A program made the position numbers and the translations under genes. This document shows positions 1-6,376 of a DNA stretch of 11,551 bases, piece by piece. The notes below the pieces were generated by a model. It was not told where the DNA came from. It was given only the letters and a program-made list of their open reading frames with translations, and ran no database searches. The stretch comes from an uncultured Collinsella sp. (GTDB lineage: Bacteria > Actinomycetota > Coriobacteriia > Coriobacteriales > Coriobacteriaceae). The stretch covers positions 1 to 11,551 of the forward strand of contig CABSMV010000062.1 in NCBI GenBank assembly GCA_902478935.1, written 5' to 3'. Position 1 is the stretch's first letter. Every line of letters begins with the position of its first letter.

Positions 1-1133
1 AGGTAAAGGAGGCCGCGGCTCAGCAGCAGAACATCTTTATGCGTGCCATTAAGGTGCTCGGCGACGTCTTTGTTCCCATCATCCCCGCCATCGTGGCTTC
101 GGGCCTGCTGCTGGGCATTATGAGCGCCCTCAACTTCATGGCCTCCAACGGCTTTATCGCGCTCGACACCAATAACTTTATTTATAAGATCGCCGACTTG
201 GTCTCGGGCACGTCCTTTGGCATTCTGCAGATCCTGATCGGTTACTCCGCCGCTAAGGCCTTTGGCGCCAACCCGTATCTGGGCGCCGTTGTCGGTGGTG
301 CGTTCATCAACTCCTCGCTGCAGAGCGCCTACACGGTTGCTTCCGAGGGCGTTCAGACCATGGTTACCGTTATTCCCGGTGTGTACAGCTTTGAGTGGGT
401 CGGCTATCAGGGCCATGTGATCCCCATCGTTATCGCCTGCGCCATTCTGGCCTTCCTCGAGAAGCGCCTGCACAAGATCGTTCCCGAGATGTTCGATCTC
501 TTTGTGACTCCGCTCGTCTCGGTGTTCGTGACCGTGCTCGTGACGCTCGTTGCCGTCGGCCCCATCTTCGTGTGGGCCGAGAACGCCATCCTCGGTCTGA
601 TCCAGGCCCTGCTGACCCTGCCCTTCGGCATCGGTTCCTTTATCGTCGGCCTGTTCTATGCTCCCACGGTCGTTACCGGTATCCACCAGATGTACACCGC
701 CATCGACCTGGGCCAGCTCGCCCAGTACGGCGTGACCTACTGGCTGCCCATCGCCAGCGCCGCCAACATCGCCCAGGGTGGCGCCGCGCTCGCCGTTGCC
801 TTTAAGACTCGCGATGCCAAGATCAAGGGCCTAGCGCTTCCTTCGGCTCTGTCTGCCTTCATGGGCATTACCGAGCCTGCCATCTTCGGCGTGAACCTTC
901 GCTTCTTTAAGCCCTTCATCGCCGGCTGCATCGGCGGCGGTTGCGGTGCCCTGGTCTGCGCGCTTACTTCGCTGGCCGCCTCCGGCACGGGCGTTACCGG
1001 CATCTTCGGTATCCTGCTGTGCCTGGCCCAGCCCGTGCAGTACGCGATTATGTTTGCGGTCGCCGCGCTGGTTTCCTTTGCCGTCTCGTTTGTCCTGTAC
1101 AAGGACGAACCCAAGGCTTCCGAGCAGGCTTAA
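1..1133 (+). CDS. scrA: Sucrose-specific PTS permease, IIC (IIBC) component, 5'-truncated
   Basis: This membrane permease takes up sucrose and phosphorylates it to sucrose-6-phosphate with phosphate passed from HPr/EI through IIA and IIB. The reading frame is open from base 3 at the window edge, so the N-terminal IIB domain lies outside. The first visible residues (VKEAAAQQQN) look like the IIB-IIC linker, and the ATG at 39 is therefore an internal Met. The visible 376 residues are the IIC domain of the glucose/sucrose superfamily: about ten hydrophobic segments, the TGIHQMY segment, the SAANIAQGGA segment typical of sucrose permeases, and the conserved GITEPAIFGVN motif. It ends with a short charged tail and no IIA domain, so IIA must come from another protein. 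The next gene encodes the hydrolase for its product, which supports sucrose as substrate; a related beta-fructoside or trehalose cannot be excluded. Confidence 0.9.
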   Translation, partial: VKEAAAQQQNIFMRAIKVLGDVFVPIIPAIVASGLLLGIMSALNFMASNGFIALDTNNFIYKIADLVSGTSFGILQILIGYSAAKAFGANPYLGAVVGGAFINSSLQSAYTVASEGVQTMVTVIPGVYSFEWVGYQGHVIPIVIACAILAFLEKRLHKIVPEMFDLFVTPLVSVFVTVLVTLVAVGPIFVWAENAILGLIQALLTLPFGIGSFIVGLFYAPTVVTGIHQMYTAIDLGQLAQYGVTYWLPIASAANIAQGGAALAVAFKTRDAKIKGLALPSALSAFMGITEPAIFGVNLRFFKPFIAGCIGGGCGALVCALTSLAASGTGVTGIFGILLCLAQPVQYAIMFAVAALVSFAVSFVLYKDEPKASEQA

Positions 1134-1152
1134 GAGCTTTTGATTGAGGGGT

Positions 1153-1180
1153 GCCCGCGGGTTGTATGCTCGCGGGCGTT
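1153..1180 (+). terminator. Intercistronic hairpin between scrA and scrB
   Basis: GCCCGCG (1153-1159) and CGCGGGC (1171-1177) form a perfect 7-bp GC stem with an 11-nt loop, followed only by GTTT. The T-tract is too short for a confident intrinsic terminator. It may be a partial terminator, or a 3'-end stabiliser that sets permease and hydrolase levels. No promoter is evident before the downstream gene, so some read-through is likely. Confidence 0.45.
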
Positions 1181-1226
1181 TCCCGTATCTGGTGCCTTGT
1201 AACTTTCGATCCGTTAGGACTTTGAT

Positions 1227-2768
1227 ATGTCTAATGCACTTGGTCGCGACCTTGCAAAGCTGGTTGCCGCTGTTGACGCTGCCGCCTCTGAGTGCGGTCA
1301 TGGCGCGTATGGCCAGCACTTCCATATTATGCCGCCGGCGGGTTGGCTCAACGACCCCAACGGTCTTTGCCAAGCGGAAGGCGTGTTCCATGCCTATTTT
1401 CAGTATGCGCCGTTTGATGTCGAGGGTGGCGTTAAGGTCTGGGGCCATGCGACGAGTCGCGACCTTATGACGTGGGACTACGTTGGCGCCCCGCTGCTGC
1501 CCGACGAGCCGTTCGATTGCCACGGTGTGTATTCGGGCTCCGCGCTTGCCGAGGACGGCCGCATTCGCGTACTGTACACAGGCAACGTTAAACTCTCCGA
1601 TGCAGACGGCACGTACGACTACGTCAATACCGGCCGCCGCGCCGATACCGTTTATGTCGAGAGCGTTGATGGCCTTGCCGGTCGGGAGTTCAGCCAAAAG
1701 CGCGTGGTGCTGGCGTCCGAGGATTATCCCGACGATCTGACCTGCCACGTGCGTGATCCCAAGGTGTGGCGCGATGATGATGGGCGTTACCACATGGTGC
1801 TGGGCGCGCGTCGTCGCGTGGACGGGCCGCATGTCGAGAGCCGTTTTTGTGCGATGCACGGCGAAGGTGCCGGGCGCGATGTGGGCGAGATCCTGGTGTA
1901 TGGCTCGGCCGATATGCAGAGTTGGGAGCTCGAGAGCCGTGTGTCTACGCCCGAGCGCTTTGGCTTTATGTGGGAGTGCCCGGGATACCTTGAGCTTGAG
2001 GCCGATGACGGTGTGCCGGCGAAGTGGCTGTCCTTCTCGCCCCAGGGGCTCGAGGGCGGTCGTTGGGACCGCGGCAATGTGTATGCAGCGGGCTACATGC
2101 CTGTAACGGGCGACATTACGGGTGGCAAGGACGCTTGTGAGCTGGGCGAGTTCCGCCTGTGGGACGCCGGTTTTGACTTCTATGCTCCGCAGGAGTTCAC
2201 GGCCGAGGACGGTCGCCACATTCTGATCGGCTGGATGGGCATGCCCGATGAGCCGACCTATGGCAACGATCCCACTGTGGTGTGCGGCTGGCAGCACTGC
2301 ATGACGGTGCCGCGTGAGCTTACAGCCGGTGACGGCGGCGTGGTGCTGCAGCAGCCGGCGCGCGAGATCGAGCGCCATTATGCCTCGGTGCGTGTGGGGG
2401 AGGGCTCGTTGGAGGTTGCCGGCGACACCTGCTTTGACGTTGTTGTTGACGGTGTCGACGACGCTTTTACCGCGACCGTTGATGTCGAGCTGAAGCTGGC
2501 GTTTATGCCCGCCGAGGGCGAACTGCCTTCGCGCTTTGAGATGCGATTTACCGATGAGGGTCGCGCTTCTGCCGGCTGCGGTCGCGTGGTGCGCTGGGAT
2601 CCGGTCGACGAGGTTCGTAACGTGCGCATTGTTGGCGATGTCTCGTCGGTCGAGGTGTTTGTCAACGACGGTGCGCTTGTGTTCTCCACGCGTATCTACC
2701 CTGCGACCTATGGCGTGTCCGTTGACGCTCCGGGTGCGAGCGTGACCTATCACACGCTCAACATCTAG
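1227..2768 (+). CDS. scrB: Sucrose-6-phosphate hydrolase (GH32 invertase family)
   Basis: A cytoplasmic enzyme that cleaves sucrose-6-phosphate, the product of the PTS permease, into glucose-6-phosphate and fructose. The 513-residue length fits the family. All three GH32 signatures are present: WLNDPNG with the nucleophile Asp43, the RDP motif with transition-state stabiliser Asp177 (CHVRDPKVW), and the EC motif with acid/base Glu250 (MWECPGY). The N-terminal part is the five-bladed propeller; after about residue 370 a beta-sandwich domain follows, including the family-typical VEVFVNDGALVFSTRIYP stretch. The ATG at 1227 has AGGA at 1216-1219, seven bases upstream. It lies 93 bp after the permease on the same strand, so co-transcription is likely, subject to the hairpin between them. 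A plain beta-fructofuranosidase acting on unphosphorylated sucrose or fructans is possible, but the PTS neighbour favours the 6-phosphate substrate. Confidence 0.93.
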   Translation: MSNALGRDLAKLVAAVDAAASECGHGAYGQHFHIMPPAGWLNDPNGLCQAEGVFHAYFQYAPFDVEGGVKVWGHATSRDLMTWDYVGAPLLPDEPFDCHGVYSGSALAEDGRIRVLYTGNVKLSDADGTYDYVNTGRRADTVYVESVDGLAGREFSQKRVVLASEDYPDDLTCHVRDPKVWRDDDGRYHMVLGARRRVDGPHVESRFCAMHGEGAGRDVGEILVYGSADMQSWELESRVSTPERFGFMWECPGYLELEADDGVPAKWLSFSPQGLEGGRWDRGNVYAAGYMPVTGDITGGKDACELGEFRLWDAGFDFYAPQEFTAEDGRHILIGWMGMPDEPTYGNDPTVVCGWQHCMTVPRELTAGDGGVVLQQPAREIERHYASVRVGEGSLEVAGDTCFDVVVDGVDDAFTATVDVELKLAFMPAEGELPSRFEMRFTDEGRASAGCGRVVRWDPVDEVRNVRIVGDVSSVEVFVNDGALVFSTRIYPATYGVSVDAPGASVTYHTLNI

Positions 2769-2790
2769 GCGATTCGTCGCATATCGGCGC

Positions 2791-2796
2791 TATACT
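2791..2796 (+). promoter_or_regulatory. Candidate -10 box for the CGS-like gene
   Basis: TATACT is a good sigma70-type -10 hexamer 23 bases after the scrB stop. The -35 region about 17 bp upstream (GGCGAT) is poor and there is no TGn extension. If used, transcription would start near 2803, just before the terminator at 2807-2847, so the whole leader would consist of that hairpin. Confidence 0.4.
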
Positions 2797-2806
2797 GCAG
2801 CCGTTG

Positions 2807-2847
2807 CCCACGATGCGGGGAACACCCGCATCGCGGGTTTTTGTTTT
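2807..2847 (+). terminator. Strong intrinsic terminator (scrB 3' end / CGS-like leader)
   Basis: CGATGCGGG (2811-2819) pairs perfectly with CCCGCATCG (2825-2833) around a GAACA loop. Three further C-G pairs (2807-2809 with 2835-2837) extend the stem past one A-C mismatch. TTTTTGTTTT follows directly. It ends the sucrose genes, but it also lies between a -10 box and the ribosome binding site of the next gene. Confidence 0.9.
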
Positions 2848-2864
2848 CGAAGGGACGGTGCCGC

Positions 2865-3854
2865 GTGGACGTGCAACAGCTAGAAGATGCCTGGGCTTTG
2901 AGAGCTAGCGCGCGTGAGGCGCGTTTTGTCGCTGCCCGGCATGTGCCGGCAGCGCTGTCGCTGCTGGGAATCGTGCGTCCCGGTGACCGCCTGGTGGCCT
3001 TTGCGGATGACTTTACCGAAGCGTTTGCGAGCGGCTTTGATGCCTGCGATGTGGCTATGGTGGATGAGCCGTCGGCCGCAGCGTTTGCCGCCGCGTCCGA
3101 GGGCTTTGATGCTTCGTTTGATGTCGAGGGTCCGTACTTGTGGTGGTTCGTCAACTCCATTGGCGGGTTTGGTCTGCGTGTGCCCGATCTGCGCGCTCTG
3201 GGCCGCGCTGCTCGTGAGGTCCATGCGCTGTTTGTGGTGGATAACACGGTGGCGTCGGCTTTTGGCTGCGATCCGCTGCGTTTGGGTGCCGTGCTGTCGC
3301 TCGAGGCGCTCGACCGCGTGTGCGCCGGCAAGGCTCCGCGCAAGTTGGTTGCCGTATCGGTCGCGCGCTCGCAGCTCAAGCGCCGTCGTGTGGATGCTGC
3401 GGCCGAGTGCGCGCATGCCCTGCTTGAGGGCCGTGGCTTGGCCAAGCTTGATTTGACTGCTGACGAGGCCGCTGTGCTGGAGCGGGGACTGGACTCGCTC
3501 GATGTCCGCATGCAGGCACATTTCGACCGTGCCCGTGCGCTGGCCGAGTACCTGGCCGCCAACGAGATGGTGCGCAACGTGCGCTATCCCGGGCTGAGCT
3601 CGCATCCCGATCATGCGGTTGCAACGGGAATCCTCGAGCACGGCTTTGGTCCGGCAGTTGAATTTAACCTTATCGAGCGTAGCGCGGGCAAACTGTTCGA
3701 TGCTTTGCCCGGGGAGTTTCGCACATCGCCTGCCGGCGGCGCAACGACGCGTCTTTCGGCCCCACGCGGCAAGCAGGGCAGCACCATCCGCCTCTTCGCC
3801 GGCACCGACGACCCCCTGACGGTAGCCGCCACCCTCGATAACGCCCTCCGATAG
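2865..3854 (+). CDS. Divergent cystathionine gamma-synthase-like protein, apparently without the PLP lysine
   Basis: The fold is that of Cys/Met-metabolism PLP-dependent lyases/transferases (fold type I). Visible family landmarks are LLGIVRPGDRLVAF (a version of LLxxLxPGDHVV), FVVDNTVAS with the PLP-ring Asp126, DPLRLGA, RGLDSLDVRMQAH, VRYPGLSSHPDHAVA and the C-terminal STIRLFAGTDDP holding the carboxylate-binding Arg. Aligned without gaps from VDNT onward, the position of the Schiff-base Lys (usual SATKY) falls on Arg151 in EALDRV, so the catalytic lysine seems lost. The usual N-terminal segment is also shortened: 329 residues against roughly 380-400. A GTG start at 2865 is chosen because AGGGA (2851-2855) lies nine bases upstream; an in-frame TTG at 2841 falls in the terminator T-tract. 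Whether it is a pseudoenzyme, a PLP-binding regulator or has a shifted lysine (for example Lys156 or Lys160) cannot be told. No methionine or cysteine gene adjoins it. Confidence 0.72.
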   Translation: MDVQQLEDAWALRASAREARFVAARHVPAALSLLGIVRPGDRLVAFADDFTEAFASGFDACDVAMVDEPSAAAFAAASEGFDASFDVEGPYLWWFVNSIGGFGLRVPDLRALGRAAREVHALFVVDNTVASAFGCDPLRLGAVLSLEALDRVCAGKAPRKLVAVSVARSQLKRRRVDAAAECAHALLEGRGLAKLDLTADEAAVLERGLDSLDVRMQAHFDRARALAEYLAANEMVRNVRYPGLSSHPDHAVATGILEHGFGPAVEFNLIERSAGKLFDALPGEFRTSPAGGATTRLSAPRGKQGSTIRLFAGTDDPLTVAATLDNALR

Positions 3855-3878
3855 TAGCTAATCTGTTGACTCATCGGG

Positions 3879-4049
3879 GCGCGTGCCACGAAAACGGCCT
3901 ATCTACTACGTTTAAGCCATAGGGGTCGACCATACCCGCCTATTTCGAAAATTGCCAAGCTGTCTACCAGCGGTTTTATTTTCATAATGTCCGGTATGGT
4001 CGAGGGTATTCAGCTAAACGTAGTAGATAGGCCCGTTTTGTGGCGCGAG
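3879..4049. repeat. ~170-bp imperfect palindrome (repeat or structured RNA element)
   Basis: The two ends are reverse complements over about 57 bases with small mismatches and indels. There is a perfect 19-bp block (3896-3914 against 4015-4033, containing CCTATCTACTACGTTTA) and a perfect 11-bp block (TCGACCATACC, 3926-3936 against 3993-4003). The outer part GCCACGAAAACGG also matches the other arm closely. In the centre AAAATTGC (3949-3956) can pair with GCGGTTTT (3970-3977) using two G-U pairs. The whole can fold as one long hairpin on either strand. It fills the gap between two convergent genes and codes for nothing recognisable. It could be a dispersed palindromic repeat, a bidirectional transcription block or a structured RNA. 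Confidence 0.8.
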
Positions 4050-4081
4050 CCTCAATTCGAGGGCACGGTGGACAACAATTC

Positions 4082-4096
4082 AGTCCCAAAAGGACT
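4082..4096 (-). terminator. Small hairpin at the end of the ModE-like gene
   Basis: AGTCC (4082-4086) and GGACT (4092-4096) form a 5-bp stem with a 5-nt loop overlapping the stop codon of the minus-strand gene. On the minus strand it is followed by GAATTGTTGT, only moderately T-rich. A weak terminator at best; the large palindrome beyond it may do the work. Confidence 0.35.
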
Positions 4097-4442
4097 ACTC
4101 TGCGTTGATACTTGCGATGAGGTCGTTTGCTTTGGTGGCAATGACGTTGTTGATGTCGGTCTGCAGCTCCTCGTAGACCGCTATGGCTCGCTCGCCGGCG
4201 GGAGTGAGCGTGGATCCGCGGGCTCCGTCGCGCTCGATGAGTTTGCATCCCAGCTGCCCTTCAGCCTCGTTCACAATGCGCCAAGCCTTGGAATACGCCA
4301 TGCCCATGCTCTTGGCTGCCCGGTTGAGCGAATGCTCGCGGGCAATACCCTGCAACAGCAAGACGCAGCCGTGGCCGAACACGCCCGGCAGATCCTTGTC
4401 GCACGACTGAATGACCAGTCGCGCCGTCGTCTTGTACTCCAT
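4095..4442 (-). CDS. ModE-type winged helix-turn-helix regulator (DNA-binding domain only)
   Basis: A 115-residue protein that corresponds to the N-terminal DNA-binding domain of ModE/LysR-type regulators. GCVLLLQGIAREHSLNRAAK, followed by a recognition-helix region (MGMAYSKAWRIVNEAE) and a wing ending LTPAGERAI, is the typical ModE pattern. The molybdate-binding TOBE domains of full ModE (about 260 residues) are absent, so molybdate sensing is not shown. Start choice: GTG at 4451 has GGGGAG only two bases upstream, whereas ATG at 4442 has it 11 bases upstream, so 4442 is preferred; 4451 stays possible. No molybdate transporter or molybdoenzyme gene lies in the window. The gene is transcribed divergently from guaB, with both putative promoters in the same ~190-bp gap, so it could affect guaB or itself; this is inference from position only. 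Confidence 0.78.
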   Translation of the reverse strand: MEYKTTARLVIQSCDKDLPGVFGHGCVLLLQGIAREHSLNRAAKSMGMAYSKAWRIVNEAEGQLGCKLIERDGARGSTLTPAGERAIAVYEELQTDINNVIATKANDLIASINAE

Positions 4443-4512
4443 ACGCTCCACGTCTCCCCGCTAAAGTGTTTGCTGGGCAAACGCAAAGCCTGCGTCAAAC
4501 CCTCGTGTGCTC

Positions 4513-4540
4513 TTCTTAAATCATGCATTGTAGCAGTCAA
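4513..4540 (-). promoter_or_regulatory. Candidate promoter of the ModE-like gene
   Basis: On the minus strand TTGACT (4540-4535) and TAAGAA (4518-4513) are separated by 16 bp. The -35 is near consensus, the -10 moderate. The region overlaps the proposed guaB -35, so the two promoters would compete. Two small hairpins (GTTTGC/GCAAAC near 4468-4482 and ACGCA/TGCGT just beyond) lie in the leader. Confidence 0.4.
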
Positions 4541-4556
4541 AGTGCGTTAAGATACT
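4528..4556 (+). promoter_or_regulatory. Candidate guaB promoter
   Basis: TTGTAG (4528-4533), a 17-bp spacer and GATACT (4551-4556) give a plausible sigma70-type promoter with a start near 4563 and a leader of about 73 nt. No purine riboswitch core is seen in that leader. Confidence 0.5.
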
Positions 4557-4565
4557 TCCCCAGTA

Positions 4566-4577
4566 TTGGGCGCCCAA
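4566..4577. promoter_or_regulatory. Perfect 12-bp palindrome at the guaB transcription start
   Basis: TTGGGCGCCCAA is fully self-complementary and lies just downstream of the predicted guaB start site, a common place for a repressor operator. A second palindrome, CGACCGGTCG, lies at 4608-4617, close to the ribosome binding site. GCCCA at 4572-4576 could alternatively pair with TGGGC just downstream. No binding protein is known from the sequence. Confidence 0.35.
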
Positions 4578-4635
4578 GGTTGGGCTGGGTCCTACGAGGC
4601 CTGCAGCCGACCGGTCGCATGGAAAAAGGAGAAAC

Positions 4636-6147
4636 ATGGCTACGTTCTTTCCCGGTGAGTCCCACACGTTTTCGGAGTATCTGCTGGTCCCTGGTTACTC
4701 GTCCTCGCAGTGCATCCCCAACAACGTCTCTCTTAAGACGCCGCTAACCCGCTTTAAGCGCGGTGAGAAGCCGGCAATCACCCTGAACATCCCCATGGTT
4801 TCCGCCATCATGCAGTCCGTCTCGGGCGTCGACATGGGTGTCGCGCTCGCTACCGAGGGTGGCCTGTCCTTCATTTACGGTTCCCAGAGCGCCGAGTCCG
4901 AGGCCGCTATGGTCAAGGCCGTCAAGGATCACAAGGCCGGCTTCGTTCAGTCCGATTCCACGCTGACCCCCGACATGACCATGGAGCAGGTCATCGAGCT
5001 CAAGGAGAAGACCGGTCACTCCACCATGCCGGTTACCGATGACGGTACTCCCAAAGGTAAGCTCCTGGGCATCGTCACCAGCCGTGACTATCGCCCCAGT
5101 CGCGATGACCACCAGACGAAGGTCTCCGAGTTCATGACCCCGCGTGAGCAGCTCATCGTGGGCGACAAGAACATCAGTCTCAAGGTTGCCAACGACGTCA
5201 TCTGGGACAACAAGCTCAACGCTCTGCCCATCGTCGACGATAACGATCACCTCATGGGCATTGTCTTCCGCAAGGACTACGACAGCCACAAGACCAACCC
5301 TAACGAGCTGCTCGATAACGACAAGCGCTACATGGTCGGCGCCGGTATCAACACCCGCGATTATGCCGAGCGCGTGCCGCTGCTCATCGAGGCCGGCGCC
5401 GATGTCCTGTGCATCGACTCCTCCGAGGGCTTCAGCGAGTGGCAGAAGCGCACCATCGAGTGGATTCGCGCCAACTACGGCGAGGACGTCAAGGTCGGTG
5501 CCGGTAACGTCGTCGACGCCGAGGGCTTCCGCTTTCTGGCAGACTGCGGTGCCGACTTCATCAAGGTCGGCATCGGCGGCGGTTCCATCTGCATTACCCG
5601 TGAGACCAAGGGTATCGGTCGTGGCCAGGCCACCGCGCTGATCGACGTCTGCCGCGCTCGCGACGAGTACTACGAGGAGACCGGCGTCTACGTGCCCGTG
5701 TGCTCCGACGGCGGCATCGTCTACGACTACCACATGACGCTCGCCCTTGCCATGGGCGCCGACTTTATGATGCTGGGCCGCTACTTCGCCCGCTTTGACG
5801 AGAGCCCGACCGAGCGCGTCAACGTCAACGGTCAGTATATGAAGGAGTACTGGGGCGAGGGTTCCGCGCGTGCCCGCAACTGGCAGCGCTACGACCTGGG
5901 AGGCGCCGCGAAGCTCAGCTTCGTCGAGGGCGTCGATTCCTACGCTCCCTACGCCGGTTCCCTCAAGGACGGCGTGGGCGGCACGCTCTACAAGGTCAAG
6001 TCCACGATGTGCAACTGCGGCGCCCTCTCGATCCCCGAGCTCCAGGAAAAGGCACGCCTAACGCTGGTCAGCTCCACCTCCATCGTCGAAGGCGGCGCCC
6101 ACGACGTAGTGGTCAAGGACTCCCAGCAGAGCGTCAGCTACCGCTAA
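4636..6147 (+). CDS. guaB: Inosine-5'-monophosphate dehydrogenase
   Basis: Oxidises IMP to XMP with NAD+, the committed step of GMP synthesis, in the cytoplasm. The 503 residues form the (beta/alpha)8 barrel interrupted by two CBS domains at about residues 110-220 (KLLGIVTSRDY and HLMGIVFRKDY end each repeat). Catalytic Cys319 sits in GIGGGSICITRE. The mobile flap has Arg418-Tyr419 in NWQRYDLGG, and the phosphate-binding SDGGI is present. The C-terminus has KSTMCNCGAL and VEGGAHD. From memory this sequence is very close along its length to the IMPDH of the protist Tritrichomonas foetus, with identical numbering of Cys319, Arg418, Tyr419, Lys310 and Glu431; the last two are linked there to low sensitivity to mycophenolic acid. 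ATG at 4636 follows AAGGAG (4626-4631) by four bases. It stands alone, divergent from the ModE-like gene, with guaA not adjacent. Confidence 0.97.
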   Translation: MATFFPGESHTFSEYLLVPGYSSSQCIPNNVSLKTPLTRFKRGEKPAITLNIPMVSAIMQSVSGVDMGVALATEGGLSFIYGSQSAESEAAMVKAVKDHKAGFVQSDSTLTPDMTMEQVIELKEKTGHSTMPVTDDGTPKGKLLGIVTSRDYRPSRDDHQTKVSEFMTPREQLIVGDKNISLKVANDVIWDNKLNALPIVDDNDHLMGIVFRKDYDSHKTNPNELLDNDKRYMVGAGINTRDYAERVPLLIEAGADVLCIDSSEGFSEWQKRTIEWIRANYGEDVKVGAGNVVDAEGFRFLADCGADFIKVGIGGGSICITRETKGIGRGQATALIDVCRARDEYYEETGVYVPVCSDGGIVYDYHMTLALAMGADFMMLGRYFARFDESPTERVNVNGQYMKEYWGEGSARARNWQRYDLGGAAKLSFVEGVDSYAPYAGSLKDGVGGTLYKVKSTMCNCGALSIPELQEKARLTLVSSTSIVEGGAHDVVVKDSQQSVSYR

Positions 6148-6152
6148 GCGGC

Positions 6153-6294
6153 TTTCCCAGGCACCGCACCTTGCCGTTCAAACCGTCGCTCGCATTCGAA
6201 AGTACGCGTCGCTCCTCTTTCACGGCAATCTGCGGCACTTGGAAAACCCGACCATGCTTGGGCGGGTAACAATTAGTGGTTGATTCACAACCAC
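6153..6294 (+). other. Structured guaB 3' region: three successive hairpins
   Basis: This lies in the 373-nt gene-free stretch 6148-6520. A long broken hairpin pairs TTTCC (6153-6157) with GGAAA (6241-6245), CCGCA (6164-6168) with TGCGG (6231-6235) and TTGCCGT (6171-6177) with ACGGCAA (6222-6228); its loop carries CGTCGCTC twice (6184 and 6207). A second hairpin is ACCCG-A-CCA/TGG-G-CGGGT (6246-6267). A third is GTGGTTG/CAACCAC (6276-6294) with TAAC/GTTA outside it, followed by GTTATTTAG, a weak T-tract. It could be the guaB 3' UTR or a small structured RNA. I see no open reading frame with a ribosome binding site. Confidence 0.45.
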
Positions 6295-6306
6295 GTTATT
6301 TAGATA

Positions 6307-6350
6307 AAGCGAGATGCCCGCAAGTCGCAGGCATCTCGCTTGTCGTATTT
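6307..6350 (+). terminator. Probable terminator after guaB
   Basis: AAGCGAGATGCC (6307-6318) and GGCATCTCGCTT (6330-6341) form a perfect 12-bp stem with an 11-nt loop, followed by GTCGTATTT. The stem is strong and the T-tract interrupted. It separates guaB from the leuS promoter. Confidence 0.7.
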
Positions 6351-6358
6351 GCTATCAT
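6350..6358 (+). promoter_or_regulatory. Extended -10 promoter for leuS
   Basis: TGC-TATCAT fits an extended -10 element (TGnTAtnaT). No good -35 is visible because that region is the terminator stem. A start near 6365 would give a ~155-nt leader that contains the large inverted repeat before leuS. Confidence 0.5.
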
Positions 6359-6376
6359 CATGCGAGTTAACGATGT

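Noticed and set aside
831..2753. Long antisense open frame (640 codons) opposite the sucrose genes
   Set aside because: A shadow of high-GC codon bias: it overlaps two well-supported genes and has no recognisable domain. The same applies to 896 codons opposite leuS and 437 opposite nusA.
2841..2864. TTG start giving a longer CGS-like protein
   Set aside because: The TTG lies inside the terminator T-tract and has no Shine-Dalgarno; GTG 2865 has AGGGA upstream.
3987..4550. Plus-strand open frame of 187 codons across the palindrome and the ModE-like gene
   Set aside because: It is antisense to a gene with a clear helix-turn-helix domain and starts within the palindrome without a ribosome site.
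4557..4635. Purine riboswitch upstream of guaB
   Set aside because: The short leader lacks the conserved three-way-junction core; only small palindromes are seen.
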